Assembly (NCBI GenBank): GCA_903840355.1
Contig: CAIMFJ010000005.1
Location: 434,001-498,000, forward strand
DNA: 64,000 nucleotides
DNA from: an uncultured Opitutia bacterium
Lineage (GTDB): Bacteria; Verrucomicrobiota; Verrucomicrobiia; Opitutales; UBA953
Reading direction: 5' to 3'
Under the pieces are notes generated by a model that saw only the letters and a list, made by a program, of their open reading frames with translations, was not told the DNA's origin and ran no database searches. Positions 1-10,082 of the stretch are shown here, in pieces. The position numbers and the translations under genes were made by a program. Position 1 is the stretch's first letter. Each line of letters starts with the position of its first letter.

Positions 1-864
1 GTAGTACGAAGAGACCATCAGAAGATCGAGTCCGTTATTAATGACTCCGATTAATAGCACCCCTAAAATCGTTCCTAAAATCGTCCCCACACCCCCCGCC
101 AAACTCGTCCCCCCGATGACCACCGCGGCAATGGCATCCAATTCGTAAGCCATGCCTGCATTAGGTTGCCCCGTGGTGATTCGGGCGGCCAAGACGACCC
201 CAGCTAGGCCCGTTAAGAGGCCGCACAAGGTATAGGCAAAGAGTTTAACCCGGGTAACGGAAATGCCAGCGACCCGGGCGGCATTTTCATTGCCCCCCAC
301 GGCGTAAATATGACGACCTAACTGGAAATTCTTTAAGAACACACTCGCCGCGAGGGCGACTAAGGCAAAGCAAAGGACCGCAATCGGGATTCCGGCCACA
401 TCCCCCGCTAAATTTGTCAGTGTCGGACTCATATTCGCCACGGGCTTACCATCACTAAAGATTAGGGCCAAACCACGAGCCACGGTCATCATTCCTAATG
501 TCACAATAAACGGGGCCACGCCTCCGCGGGTAACTAAGAGACCATTAAAACAGCCGCAGAGACCTCCCGTAGCAATGCCTAGTAGAATTGGCACTAACAC
601 GGGATACTGGCTAGGATGGGCAAAGGTAGCACAAACCACGCCACTCAAGGCCACGACCGACCCCAGCGATAAATCCACCCCAGCGGTTAATAAAACAAAC
701 GTCACGCCCACGGCCAAGATGCCATTGATAGAAACCTGGCGAGCTACATTGGTAAGATTAGAAAGCGTCCCAAAACTTTCAGTGCTCACCGACAACGCGG
801 TGATTAAAATGCCCAAGACAAAAATAATCCCGAAGCGGTGAAAAAAATCGCGGTTAAATTTCAT
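1..864 (-). CDS. Sugar ABC transporter permease, RbsC-like (3' end beyond window)
   Basis: Inner-membrane permease of a ribose/rhamnose-type sugar importer. The reading frame runs from an ATG at 862-864 to the window edge without a stop, giving 288 codons of a family usually near 320 residues, so only the C-terminus is missing. The translation is very hydrophobic with repeated membrane segments. It carries family hallmarks such as LTAGVDLSLGSVVAL, the G-G-N-x-x-A-A-R-x-A-G-I segment and VVIGGTSLAGGVGTI. It starts 2 nt after the stop of the ATPase gene, so the two are co-transcribed and probably co-translated. The substrate cannot be read from sequence; ribose, rhamnose or another monosaccharide are all possible. 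A periplasmic binding protein and any second permease would lie outside the window. Confidence 0.93.
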   Translation of the reverse strand, partial: MKFNRDFFHRFGIIFVLGILITALSVSTESFGTLSNLTNVARQVSINGILAVGVTFVLLTAGVDLSLGSVVALSGVVCATFAHPSQYPVLVPILLGIATGGLCGCFNGLLVTRGGVAPFIVTLGMMTVARGLALIFSDGKPVANMSPTLTNLAGDVAGIPIAVLCFALVALAASVFLKNFQLGRHIYAVGGNENAARVAGISVTRVKLFAYTLCGLLTGLAGVVLAARITTGQPNAGMAYELDAIAAVVIGGTSLAGGVGTILGTILGVLLIGVINNGLDLLMVSSYY

Positions 865-866
865 AA

Positions 867-2342
867 TTAAAGAGGCATGGCATTGCTTAGGACTTTTTCT
901 GGGGTCGCGGCGGAGGCTGCAAGTTCGATAACTAAATCACCTTGGCGTAAAACCAAGATACGATGACTCAACGCCAGCACTTCTGGTAATTCCGAAGAGA
1001 CCAATAGCACGGCTTTACCGACTGCCGTGAGTTGGCCGATCAGGGCATAAATTTCGGACTTAGCTCCGATATCGATACCCCGAGTTGGTTCATCTAAAAT
1101 CACAATCTCAGGAGCATCGAGCAACATTCGAGCCAGCAAAACCTTCTGTTGATTGCCCCCTGATAACTCCCGAATCGGTTGAGTCAGCCCGCGGGCCTTA
1201 ATCTTAAAGCGCGTCACTTCGGCTTGGGAGACTTGCTTCTCTTGGGCCCCCAAGATGAACCCCGCTTGCGTGAAGCGATGGAGGGCTGTAAGGGTGAGGT
1301 TCTGTTGCACGCTCAGGCCAGGGATAATGCCCAAACCTTTACGATCTTCAGTCACCATACCCACACCATGAGCTAGTGCATCCGCTGGATTCCGCAGTAC
1401 AACAGGCTGACCTTTGAGGGTTATCGTTCCACTCGTAGCGGGCAATAAACCATAAAGCGCGCTGACTAATTCGGTGCGTCCTGCTCCCATCAAGCCAGCC
1501 AAACCTAAGACTTCACCACGATGGAGTTGGAATGTAACCTTTCTAAAATAAGGCTCCCGGGTTAAGGCTTGAACCTCTAATACGACTTCTGGAGATGCAG
1601 GAGTTAGGGCAGGGAAGACGGTCGCTAAATCTCGACCGACCATGTGACTGATTAAACTCGCGGGCGTAAAATCCGACGCCGGCTGAGTCGTGACCCATTC
1701 GCCATCACGTAAGACTGTAATCCGGTCAGCCAACTGAAACACCTCGTCCATCTTATGCGTGGTGTATACCACCGCGACCCCGCGTTGGCATAACTGGCGA
1801 ATCGCCTTAAAAAGAGCCGTACACTCATGGTCAGATAAGGCAGCCGTAGGTTCATCCATCAAGATTACATCGGCTCGACGCCCCAAGGCCTTAGCAATTT
1901 CGACCACTTGTGTTTGGGCCACCGTCAAATCCCGCATCCTGGTTTGGGGATCGAGGTGGCAGTCGAGAACCTTAAGCCATGCAACCGCTTCCGCTTGCAG
2001 TAATTTCTGGTCTAACCAGCCCCACGCGTTCGTGGGCTCCCGTCCTAATAAAATATTTTCAGCGACGGTTAAATCGGGAATCGGCATTAACTCCTGGTGA
2101 ATCATCGCAATACCTTGTGCCAAAGCCTCCATGGGCGAACGCCAATACACCGGCTGACCACGCCAAGTAATCGTGCCCGTATCGGGCTGATACAACCCCG
2201 CTAGGAGTTTCATCAAGGTCGACTTACCCGCCCCGTTTTCGCCCATTAAAGCATGCACTTCACCGGAGCGAAATTCTACCGAGACCGCTTTAAGTACCGT
2301 CAGGTCGCCAAATTTCTTACTTAGACCTTGGGCAACAAGCAT
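867..2342 (-). CDS. Sugar ABC transporter ATP-binding protein, RbsA-like (two ABC domains)
   Basis: Energises sugar uptake with the permease that follows it. Two tandem ABC domains are visible. The first has Walker A GENGAGKST and Walker B ILMDEPTAAL, with a poorly matching signature (DLTVAQTQ). The second has a degenerate Walker A (GLMGAGRTE), signature ELSGGNQQK and Walker B VILDEPTRG. This asymmetry is characteristic of the RbsA/MglA/AraG group. I chose the ATG at 2340-2342 (491 residues, family about 500). It lies 2 nt after the upstream stop, and homology begins at once with MLVAQGLSKKFGD. A longer in-frame start at 2396 would overlap the upstream gene by about 50 nt. Linkage to DUF1080 and an esterase suggests uptake of sugars released by these secreted enzymes. 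Confidence 0.93.
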   Translation of the reverse strand: MLVAQGLSKKFGDLTVLKAVSVEFRSGEVHALMGENGAGKSTLMKLLAGLYQPDTGTITWRGQPVYWRSPMEALAQGIAMIHQELMPIPDLTVAENILLGREPTNAWGWLDQKLLQAEAVAWLKVLDCHLDPQTRMRDLTVAQTQVVEIAKALGRRADVILMDEPTAALSDHECTALFKAIRQLCQRGVAVVYTTHKMDEVFQLADRITVLRDGEWVTTQPASDFTPASLISHMVGRDLATVFPALTPASPEVVLEVQALTREPYFRKVTFQLHRGEVLGLAGLMGAGRTELVSALYGLLPATSGTITLKGQPVVLRNPADALAHGVGMVTEDRKGLGIIPGLSVQQNLTLTALHRFTQAGFILGAQEKQVSQAEVTRFKIKARGLTQPIRELSGGNQQKVLLARMLLDAPEIVILDEPTRGIDIGAKSEIYALIGQLTAVGKAVLLVSSELPEVLALSHRILVLRQGDLVIELAASAATPEKVLSNAMPL

Positions 2343-2344
2343 CG

Positions 2345-3217
2345 TTAGGGGTGTGCGGGGAAGGTCGCCATGAGCGGTGCCAGGGCGGCTGGCCAAGTCG
2401 TCAGCGGGCTAACCTCCATCCGTCGGTATTCACAAACCGCACCTTCAGATTGAATTTGAAGCTTACCCGCACGCAGGGGGATTTCGGTCGAAGCACCTTT
2501 TTCCACGTACCGCGAATTAATTAAAATATTAACAACCGCCCCATTAAAAACGAAAACCGCGTCACCTTTCAACGCATAGACCTCAATGCGATTCCACTCG
2601 CCATGTGGCTTCTCATGGTAATCGGGACCATGCCACGAGCGACCTTTAGCCAAACGCAAGGGAGCTTTCGGATCAAAAACTACGGTCTTACCCTCAACGC
2701 GCGAAGGGATGTCCGCCATCGTCCCGGCAATCGGCCAATAGTCGCCAGTATCATCCTCCTGGACTTGGCATTCTTGACTCCGCATCCAATTTTTACTTCC
2801 CGCGCCGTGCTCGCCGACACAGAAAATCAGAATCCCGTTATCCCGGGCGGCGTTTAACTTGGGCTCCCATTTTTCTTCCCCCCAGCGTTGTTCGGTGCGG
2901 AAGTGAAAATTGTCATAAGACTTGAGCGTCGTGATGGCTCCAAAAATTTGGCCGGTAATGTGTAAAACCGTTTCCCCCTCGACGACGCGAGTGCTGTAGA
3001 CGTGCAAGGGATCGAGATTTAGCCCCACCACAGGGTCTTCTTTAGGAGTAGCACCCCGCACATAACCTGGCACCTCGTAAGCACGATGCGGCACGCCTAG
3101 CCAAGTCTCCCACTGCGACAACTTTGCATCCAACAAAGGGGCAAAACTCTCCGGAGCCTCTGCCGCCCCTAGGGCGACAAAGGTCAAACCGGCGAAGATA
3201 AAAGCGGTGGAGCGCAT
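2345..3217 (-). CDS. Secreted DUF1080 (3-keto-disaccharide hydrolase-like) protein
   Basis: A 290-residue protein with an N-terminal signal peptide (MRSTAFIFAGLTFVALGAAEA) followed by a single beta-sandwich domain of the DUF1080/3-keto-disaccharide hydrolase type. Family features seen are the LHITGQIFGAITTLKSYDNF strand pair, NGILIFCVGEHG, and the C-terminal PLRAGKLQIQSEGA block. Some DUF1080 proteins are now linked to cleavage of 3-keto-glycosides, so hydrolysis of an oxidised sugar in the periplasm is a fair guess, but the substrate is unknown. It starts 4 nt after the esterase gene and ends 2 nt before the ABC ATPase start, so it sits in the same transcript. No odd features. Confidence 0.85.
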   Translation of the reverse strand: MRSTAFIFAGLTFVALGAAEAPESFAPLLDAKLSQWETWLGVPHRAYEVPGYVRGATPKEDPVVGLNLDPLHVYSTRVVEGETVLHITGQIFGAITTLKSYDNFHFRTEQRWGEEKWEPKLNAARDNGILIFCVGEHGAGSKNWMRSQECQVQEDDTGDYWPIAGTMADIPSRVEGKTVVFDPKAPLRLAKGRSWHGPDYHEKPHGEWNRIEVYALKGDAVFVFNGAVVNILINSRYVEKGASTEIPLRAGKLQIQSEGAVCEYRRMEVSPLTTWPAALAPLMATFPAHP

Positions 3218-3221
3218 CGAC

Positions 3222-4184
3222 TTAGCGAACGTCGCGCCAAAGCCACTTCATCGCTTCAGGGAAAAGCATGCCACCATGACGGGGATTGTGCGTCCCTTCA
3301 CCCAATACAAATTGGTAATCATATCCCTTCGCCTTCCAAGCATCGGCCATCTTCTGATTCGCTTCGGGCCATACGCCGAATTCGTTAGTTAAATCATGGG
3401 AGCCATCTTGAGAGAAAATCCGAATATTCTTCTTTTCTTCTTTAAGCACCATTTCGGGGAAAAGGTTACCGCCCAGCTCTTTGCCTTTGCTGATAACGCC
3501 GCGAATATTGGTAAAACTACCGATGGTCGTGAACACTTTGCTAAACGCATCGGGACGTTGCCAAGCCGCATTAAAGGCACAGATGCCACCGCTGGATGAA
3601 CCAGCAATGCCACGACGGAGGGGGTCTTTCGAAAGGACGGCCCCTTTGCTTTCAGCGAGGGGAATCATTTCTTCGAGTAAGAACGTCACATACTGATTCG
3701 TCACACTATCATACTCGAACGAGCGGTTTGATTTCCCTAAAGGCTTACCTTTCGCATCTTTGCCATTAGGATTATTTTTATCGGGCGAAAAACCAGGATT
3801 AATGAAAAGGCCAATCGTGACGGGCATTTGTTTGGCGGCGATTAAGTTATCAAACACGGTGGGCACGCGCCAGGAACCTTTAGCATTAACATAACCCATA
3901 CCATCTTGAAAAACCATCAACGCCGCGGGTGTCTTGCCGTCATACTGGGCAGGAATATATAAAGCCCACTGGCGACCGTAGCCCGGAAAGGTCTTGGAGT
4001 CTTCCATCATGTAGGTCGTCACCTTGCCCTTGGGGACATTGGGCTTCTCTTGGGAGTCGGGGCCTAAAACATACTGGGCATCCCAGTCTTTTTTGACTTC
4101 AGGAGCAGCAGGGGTCTTCGAGTCAGCGGCCAACAAGCCAAAGCCAAGCAGACAGCAGGGAATTAAGCGCAGGAGTGCGTTCAT
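3222..4184 (-). CDS. Secreted alpha/beta-hydrolase, enterochelin esterase-like
   Basis: A 320-residue exported serine esterase. A signal peptide (LIPCCLLGFGLLAADSK) precedes the catalytic domain. The nucleophile elbow GIAGSSSGG gives the catalytic Ser. NPGFSPDKNNPNGKDAKGK and RSFEYDSVTNQYVTFLLEEM are typical of the Fes/feruloyl-esterase-like D-family. The catalytic His lies near the C-terminus in GEGTHNPRHGG. It would remove acyl or aryl groups from a carbohydrate, probably in the periplasm. The DUF1080 gene follows after 4 nt. Substrate assignment (acetyl, feruloyl or other ester) is not possible from sequence alone. Confidence 0.85.
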   Translation of the reverse strand: MNALLRLIPCCLLGFGLLAADSKTPAAPEVKKDWDAQYVLGPDSQEKPNVPKGKVTTYMMEDSKTFPGYGRQWALYIPAQYDGKTPAALMVFQDGMGYVNAKGSWRVPTVFDNLIAAKQMPVTIGLFINPGFSPDKNNPNGKDAKGKPLGKSNRSFEYDSVTNQYVTFLLEEMIPLAESKGAVLSKDPLRRGIAGSSSGGICAFNAAWQRPDAFSKVFTTIGSFTNIRGVISKGKELGGNLFPEMVLKEEKKNIRIFSQDGSHDLTNEFGVWPEANQKMADAWKAKGYDYQFVLGEGTHNPRHGGMLFPEAMKWLWRDVR

Positions 4185-4241
4185 AGTAGGGTGCGTCCAT
4201 CTATGCCTCTCACCTTTGCCAATTCAAGCCTGCAAAGGCAC

Positions 4242-5480
4242 TCAGCGCTGATCGGGGCTGATTTTATCGAGGGGCCAGATCTCGGGGAAGCACCATGCGG
4301 ACATCCCCATCACCCCAAACACCGCCACACCCCCCAGCACAACCGCCTTAACCGTGCTACCAAGCAATTTGGCGGTAGCACCCGACTCAAAGGAACCAAG
4401 TTCATTCGAACACCCCACGAAACACGCCGTGACGGCCGAGACCCGCCCCATCATCGCGGGCGGGGTACCCGTCTGTAAAATCGTTTGGCGAATAATCACA
4501 TTCACGGCATCGGCCGCTCCAGAAATAAATAAGAACGCGAGCGAAAGGAGAAAGGAGGTCGATAGCCCGAAGCCGATGATACAAAGCCCGAAAATGGCAA
4601 AAGAAAGGTATAAGAGGCGGCCACAATGGCGCAAGGGAGGCAGGGTGATGACGATAATAGACATGAACACCGCACCCAAGGATGGAGCGGCCCGGAGCCA
4701 CCCCAAGCCGACTGGGCCAATGTGCAAAATTTCTGCCGCAAAAATCGGGAGCAAGGCGACCGCACCGCCCAAGAGCACTGCAAATAAATCCAAGGTAAAG
4801 GCTCCTAATAAAAGTCGCTGCTTAATCATAAATGAAACCCCAGCACCTAAACTCTGCACCACCGACTCCTCCGACTCTCGGTGCAAAGACTGTGAGGTCT
4901 TCACCAACACCATGGTCACTAACGAACTTAGAAAAAGCACCGACATCACACTGTACGTGAGCAAGCTACCACCCCATGCCCATAAAAAACCCGCCATCGC
5001 TGGACCGATCACACAAGCCCCTTCAAACAAGGCATTACGCCAGCGCACCCCACTACCTAAAAGGGCATGCGGAATAATTTCCGCAATCATGGCCTGACGC
5101 GCGGTGGTCAAGAAACTCCGAGCCACTCCACCTAAAATTACGACCAGGTAAAGCAACGCCAACGGGTAGGGAAAACCTTGGAGGAAAGTGGGGATGAATA
5201 AAGCCAACCCAAACAGAAACATCATTAAGAGGGCATAACTAGCGACTTTTTGGCGATGCTTCGTGTCGGCGACATAACCGGCGAACAACACAGAACAAAC
5301 GAAGGGGAGCACTTCCGCTAAACCAATAGCTCCCAACGCAAAAGGGTCTTTCGTCATTTCATAAACCTGCCAAGCTACGGCTAAACCCTGGGCCTGAATC
5401 GCTAAAGTCCCCAAAACAATCGAGGCTAAGTACCAGCGAAAGGAGGAGTAGGCGACGGCGGAATCTTCCGATGATGACAT
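4242..5480 (-). CDS. Major facilitator superfamily transporter (MFS_3/EntS-like)
   Basis: An inner-membrane permease of 412 residues with about 12 hydrophobic segments. The cytoplasmic loop after helix 2, YVADTKHRQKVASY, matches the G-x-L-a-D-r-x-g-R-r motif in relaxed form. The second half has the equivalent loop around RQTILQTGTPPAMMGRVSA, which is typical of the EntS-like MFS_3 group. I start at the ATG at 5478-5480; the longer frame to 5519 uses TTG and adds a non-hydrophobic tail. The gene lies 53 nt after DUF1501 and 57 nt before the esterase. In this setting it could move an oligosaccharide or a breakdown product, but MFS_3 members are mostly exporters, so direction and substrate are open. 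Confidence 0.88.
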   Translation of the reverse strand: MSSSEDSAVAYSSFRWYLASIVLGTLAIQAQGLAVAWQVYEMTKDPFALGAIGLAEVLPFVCSVLFAGYVADTKHRQKVASYALLMMFLFGLALFIPTFLQGFPYPLALLYLVVILGGVARSFLTTARQAMIAEIIPHALLGSGVRWRNALFEGACVIGPAMAGFLWAWGGSLLTYSVMSVLFLSSLVTMVLVKTSQSLHRESEESVVQSLGAGVSFMIKQRLLLGAFTLDLFAVLLGGAVALLPIFAAEILHIGPVGLGWLRAAPSLGAVFMSIIVITLPPLRHCGRLLYLSFAIFGLCIIGFGLSTSFLLSLAFLFISGAADAVNVIIRQTILQTGTPPAMMGRVSAVTACFVGCSNELGSFESGATAKLLGSTVKAVVLGGVAVFGVMGMSAWCFPEIWPLDKISPDQR

Positions 5481-5533
5481 AGACAACTTTGTCGATGTCA
5501 CAAAGGCCAACGAGGTCAACCTTTGCTCGAAAA

Positions 5534-6964
5534 CTAGGCTAGAATCGGCTTCACAACTTTACCTGCAATATCCGTGAGGCGGTAATAACGACCTTGGAAT
5601 TTGAATGTCAGGCGTTCGTGGTCGATGCCCATGAGGTGAAGCATGGTCGCGTGCAAGTCGTGCACGTGGACTGGGTCTTGGATAATGTTATAACCGAATT
5701 CATCCGTTTGGCCATGCACCAACCCCTTCTTCACACCGCCACCCGCCATCCACATACTGAAGCAACGGGGATGGTGATCGCGGCCGTAACTATCTTTAGT
5801 CATCTTGCCCTGACAGTACGCGGTGCGACCAAACTCCCCCCCCCAAATCACCAAGGTGTCATCGAGTAAGCCGCGTTGTTTTAAATCTTGAATCAGAGCT
5901 GCGGCCGGTTGATCGGTTTGTTTTAATTGCCGCGTAATCCCCCCGGGCAATCCACCATGCTGATCCCAACCTTGGTGGAATAATTGTACAAAGCGGACGC
6001 CTTTTTCTACTAAGCGCCGAGCCATTAAACAATTAGCGGCAAACGACCCTGGCGTCTTCACGCTGGGTCCGTACATCGCCAAGGTCGCCTCGGATTCTTT
6101 TGATAAATCTGCAACTTCGGGCACGCTGGTTTGCATTCGAAATGCCATCTCCGCTTGGGCTAAACGCGCATCCACTTCGGGGTCGAACTGGGTCGCCCGT
6201 TGATCGGCATTCATCGCTGCCAAGGTATCGAGCATCTGACGGCGGTCATGGGGCGACACGCCTTCGGGGTTAGTCAAAAAGAGTACCGGCTCTTTCCCCG
6301 CGCGGAATTGCACACCTTGGTGTTCACTGGGCAAGAAACCTGAACCCCATAAACGAGAATAAAGCGGTTGGTCTTTAGTCGCATCTTGGGAGACCAGAAC
6401 GATGAAAGCAGGCAGGTTCTCATTCATACTGCCCAAGCCATACGAAGCCCAAGCTCCCATCGACGGGCGACCCGCAATCTGACTTCCCGTACAGAAAAAC
6501 GTAATCGCAGGGTCGTGGTTGATGGCCTCGGTGAACATCGAACGGACAACGCAAATTTCATCCGCGACCTTACCTGTGGAAGACATTAAGTCGCTAAACT
6601 CGATACCACTCTGACCATATTTTTTGAAATCAACAAACGAACCTGCCATCGGCAAGGTCGCCTGATAACCACTCATTCCGGTCAAACGCTGACCTTGACG
6701 AACTGAGTCAGGCAGAGGCTTGCCATGCGAAGCACGCAAAAGCGGCTTTGGATCCAAGGTTTCAAACTGCGAAGGGCCACCGGCTTGGAATAAATAAATC
6801 ACTCGTTTCGCCTTCGGAGCAAAGTGTGTTTTTAGTGCCTGTTCCGCCCCTTCGGCCATGATGCCACGCATCGCCATGGCCCCTAAACCCAATGCCGCCG
6901 TGCCCATGAAGTGACGACGCGTAACGCGCATTAAATCATCATAGGTAGGAGGCTGGGGGCGCAT
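5534..6964 (-). CDS. DUF1501 protein with Tat signal
   Basis: A 476-residue protein of the DUF1501 family, related to sulfatase/phosphatase folds and abundant in Planctomycetes and Verrucomicrobia. The N-terminus has a twin-arginine export signal: VTRRHFMGTAALGLGAMAM. DUF1501 landmarks are YLFQAGGPSQFETLDPKP, the central VQLFHQGWDQHGG, and WGGEFGRTAYCQ with the later GRDHHPRCFSMWMAGGGVK; the Asp and His residues in these could bind metal. The function of the family is not established. As usual for these proteins, it is paired with a DUF1549/DUF1553 gene, here 4 nt upstream. The pairing argues that both act on one extracytoplasmic substrate, presumably a complex glycan. Confidence 0.92.
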   Translation of the reverse strand: MRPQPPTYDDLMRVTRRHFMGTAALGLGAMAMRGIMAEGAEQALKTHFAPKAKRVIYLFQAGGPSQFETLDPKPLLRASHGKPLPDSVRQGQRLTGMSGYQATLPMAGSFVDFKKYGQSGIEFSDLMSSTGKVADEICVVRSMFTEAINHDPAITFFCTGSQIAGRPSMGAWASYGLGSMNENLPAFIVLVSQDATKDQPLYSRLWGSGFLPSEHQGVQFRAGKEPVLFLTNPEGVSPHDRRQMLDTLAAMNADQRATQFDPEVDARLAQAEMAFRMQTSVPEVADLSKESEATLAMYGPSVKTPGSFAANCLMARRLVEKGVRFVQLFHQGWDQHGGLPGGITRQLKQTDQPAAALIQDLKQRGLLDDTLVIWGGEFGRTAYCQGKMTKDSYGRDHHPRCFSMWMAGGGVKKGLVHGQTDEFGYNIIQDPVHVHDLHATMLHLMGIDHERLTFKFQGRYYRLTDIAGKVVKPILA

Positions 6965-6968
6965 AAAT

Positions 6969-9900
6969 TTAGCGTGAGGTGACGGCCGCGTCGCTGGCCA
7001 GAATCGTGTTACAAACTAAAGCCAAGGCGGCGACCTCAGGGTTCTTCTGATGAGCCACCTTCGCCGTAGCCGCTGGATCTTTCTGATAAGCCTGTAACTC
7101 TTGTTGGTATAAAGCCGTCAACGCCTTGAGTTCATTGGGCCGAGGCCAACGCGTGCAGACAGTGCGGAAAGCGAGGGTGATTTTCTCTTCGGGTTGCAGA
7201 TTTGGCTTTTGACTAAGATTTGCCGCCAGTTTTTGCGACGCCTGAACGAAGACTTTTTCGTTTAATAAAAGTAAGGCCTGCAAAGGAGTATTCGTTGTCA
7301 ATCGACGCGGCTGACAAGTCTCCCGGGAACCCGCATCAAAAATCAGCATGCTGTCAGGCGGAACGGTACGTCGACGGTAGAGGTAAACGCCCCGACGGTG
7401 TTCATCCTCCTTGGCACTCGGTCCGCCAATTTTTTCAACTAAAAGTCCCGCAGCCGCTAAGGCTTGGTCATTTACCATCTCGGCACTCAGGCGCTGAACC
7501 GGACCACGTGCTAACCATTTATTGGCGGGGTCAATTTCGCGCCCCTTAGGCGAAGCTACGGAACTTTGACGGAATGTCGCACTCATCACTAAACGCTTTA
7601 AGAAAGCTTTTACATTCCAACCGCTCTCTTGGAATTCAACGGCAAGCGTGTCGAGCAATTCCGGGTGCGTGGGAGCATCTCCTTGCAAACCGAAATTCTC
7701 GGTCGTCGGCACAATCCCTGCCCCAAAGACTTGCGTCCAATAACGGTTAACGGCGACGCGGGCGGTTAAGGGATGACGGGGATCAGTGAGCCATTGCGCC
7801 AAACCCAGACGATTGGAAGGGTATTGGTTCGACCAAGGGAAAACCTTGGTCGGCACGCCCGGGGAAACGCGTTGTTGTAAATTAGGTTGGTCATACTGTC
7901 CACGCGTCAGCACGTAAGTCGGCAACACGGTGTCGGCATGTTGCATGCAGAAAAACTTCGGAGCCGATTCTTCGACTTTCTCAAGGGCCTTGCGTGCGGT
8001 TTGCAACTGATTCCAGGCCGTTTGGACCGTCGCGTTGTCACGGAGCAATTGATGCTCCTGAAGGACTTCTGGAGTCAGGGAGGCCAGAGGTAAGCCATGG
8101 TGCAAAGCCACTTCGGCATTCGTGAGTGCGGTACGCCAAAGCATCACTTCATCTATGAGACCACCGCGAAAACCTGCATCTCGCGAACGCGAAGCCAGTT
8201 CTAAAGTTGCTTCGCGGATGGGGGTATCCAGGGCATCCCGCTCTACAGTCGTCGGGGCTAACTTGCCATCTAAGTAAATGTGTAAACCGGAAGCTTGCGA
8301 GGAACCATCGTAAGTGACAGTCACATGCACCCACGTTTTTAAGGGCAGTGCTTGAGTCGTTTGAATCGACACCGCCACACTCGGCCAAAGGTGAATCGCA
8401 CTCCAGCGTAACTTCCCGTCGATAATCATTAACTCCAAACCCGAAGCATCGGCATCATTCGTATAAAAGCCCGAGGCATGCAGCAAGGTGGCGCGTTTAT
8501 TCTTTTCGCCTAATTGAATCCAAGCCGAAAAGGACATCGGAACGTAGCGTCCAAACTTATCCATTCCACTTAAATACAAGCCCCCATCGCCATCACAACT
8601 GAGAGCCTTGCCGACATGACCAGGGGCTAATTCCACCGAACCTAATTGATCACCCCGATGACGTTCAAACGTTGCCGGCTTGCTATCAGGCACTTGATTC
8701 GGTGTCCCCGTCTTGGTCAGTTCTTCAAAAGGATAATAGGCAACGGGGGCAGGGACCTTAATCGGCGAACTTTTGCGATCTTCGCTGGTAACCGCAGCCT
8801 TGAGGGTTTGTTGATAGGCCTGTTCAGCTTGTTGCACCTTAGCCTTCAGACTTGCAACTTCCGTAGTCTGCTCGGGCTTAAGCAGTCGGACAAAAGGAGG
8901 CGGAACTTCGCCATGATAAGGCAACAGCCCATTCTCCACGATATCGCTAAACATCGCGGCGAGTGAGTAATAATCTTTTTGGGAAATCGGGTCATACTTG
9001 TGATTGTGACACCGCGAGCACTCTAAAGTCAGGCCCATGAAACCATAACCCGCCGTCACCACGCGATCTCCAATACCATCCTGACGAAATTCTTCGGCGA
9101 TAGAACCGCCTTCAAAGGTTAGGCGGTGTAATCGGTTATAAGCCGTAGCCACTTTTTGCGATAACGTAGCCTGAGGCAATAAATCACCCGCCAGCTGTTC
9201 AGTTAAAAACTGATTATAGGGCATGTTGTGATTCATGGCGTCCAACACCCAATCGCGCCAAGGCCAGGCAAACATCGCCCCATCTCCCGTGTATCCGTAA
9301 GTATCTGCGTAACGCGAAAGGTCTAACCAAGCGACCGCCAGGTTTTCTCCAAAGCGAGGGGAAGCGAGCAGGGCATCAACTTTCTTCTCGTAAGCCTGGG
9401 GGCTCTTATCAGCGAGATAAGCGTCCACTTCTTCAGGCGTCGGGGGCAAACCGGTGAGTGCCAACGAAACCCGGCGTAAAAGCGTCACTGGTTCAGCCTC
9501 AGGATTAGGCTGCAAGGCCACTTTCTCCATCGCTGAAAGCGTAAAGTAATCCAGTTTATCTCGCGGCCACGTGTTCAATTTAACGGGCGGCAAAGGTGCC
9601 TTCTGAGGGGTTACAAAGGCCCAGTGCGCCTCATATTTGGCCCCCTGTTTAATCCAACGAAGTAAAATATCTTTTTCCTTAGCGGACAAAGGCCGGTGCA
9701 ATTCAGGCGGAGGCATCACTTCTTCCGGATCAGTCGATTGAATGCGCTCAGCCATCGCACTCTTAGCCAAATCAAAGGGCACAATCGCCCGCTGACCGCT
9801 TTTAAGCTTCAGTTGGGCTCCCTCAGGTTCATCCAAACGCAACCCCGCTTTACGCCCCTTGTTCGCATCTGGACCGTGACAACCGTAACACCGATCCGAT

Positions 9901-10001
9901 AAAATCGGCCGCACTTCGCGATTGAAGGTCACCAGTTCCTCGGACTCTGCCGCCTGCAACCCGGCCGAGATGGCAAGCAAGAGGAGAAGGGTAGAACGCA
10001 T
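6969..10001 (-). CDS. PSD1 / DUF1549 / LamG / DUF1553 secreted c-type cytochrome-like protein
   Basis: A 1010-residue exported protein. Domain order: signal peptide ([19 protein letters not shown]), PSD1 cytochrome-C-like domain with a haem motif CYGCHG near residue 40, DUF1549 (about 150-360) including [16 protein letters not shown] with a second CxxCH, a concanavalin-like LamG insertion (about 420-640), then DUF1553 (about 700-970) with [19 protein letters not shown] and the Thr/Asn-rich [16 protein letters not shown] start at the ATG at 9999-10001; the codon at 10013 is GTG. Its role is not established biochemically. The CxxCH motifs suggest haem attachment and electron transfer, and LamG suggests glycan binding. 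It directly precedes its usual partner DUF1501. Confidence 0.92.
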   Translation of the reverse strand: MRSTLLLLLAISAGLQAAESEELVTFNREVRPILSDRCYGCHGPDANKGRKAGLRLDEPEGAQLKLKSGQRAIVPFDLAKSAMAERIQSTDPEEVMPPPELHRPLSAKEKDILLRWIKQGAKYEAHWAFVTPQKAPLPPVKLNTWPRDKLDYFTLSAMEKVALQPNPEAEPVTLLRRVSLALTGLPPTPEEVDAYLADKSPQAYEKKVDALLASPRFGENLAVAWLDLSRYADTYGYTGDGAMFAWPWRDWVLDAMNHNMPYNQFLTEQLAGDLLPQATLSQKVATAYNRLHRLTFEGGSIAEEFRQDGIGDRVVTAGYGFMGLTLECSRCHNHKYDPISQKDYYSLAAMFSDIVENGLLPYHGEVPPPFVRLLKPEQTTEVASLKAKVQQAEQAYQQTLKAAVTSEDRKSSPIKVPAPVAYYPFEELTKTGTPNQVPDSKPATFERHRGDQLGSVELAPGHVGKALSCDGDGGLYLSGMDKFGRYVPMSFSAWIQLGEKNKRATLLHASGFYTNDADASGLELMIIDGKLRWSAIHLWPSVAVSIQTTQALPLKTWVHVTVTYDGSSQASGLHIYLDGKLAPTTVERDALDTPIREATLELASRSRDAGFRGGLIDEVMLWRTALTNAEVALHHGLPLASLTPEVLQEHQLLRDNATVQTAWNQLQTARKALEKVEESAPKFFCMQHADTVLPTYVLTRGQYDQPNLQQRVSPGVPTKVFPWSNQYPSNRLGLAQWLTDPRHPLTARVAVNRYWTQVFGAGIVPTTENFGLQGDAPTHPELLDTLAVEFQESGWNVKAFLKRLVMSATFRQSSVASPKGREIDPANKWLARGPVQRLSAEMVNDQALAAAGLLVEKIGGPSAKEDEHRRGVYLYRRRTVPPDSMLIFDAGSRETCQPRRLTTNTPLQALLLLNEKVFVQASQKLAANLSQKPNLQPEEKITLAFRTVCTRWPRPNELKALTALYQQELQAYQKDPAATAKVAHQKNPEVAALALVCNTILASDAAVTSR

Positions 10002-10082
10002 AGAGGAAAACACCGACCTTACAAAGGTTGCGAAGTCGCTAGGTGAAGTAAAACAAAACCCATAAATGATTTTATATGAAAA

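Noticed and set aside
4354-5097. A 247-codon plus-strand open frame opposite the MFS transporter
   Set aside because: It lies fully antisense to a gene with clear transporter features, is rich in Lys/Pro/Thr with no domain, and has no gene-like context.
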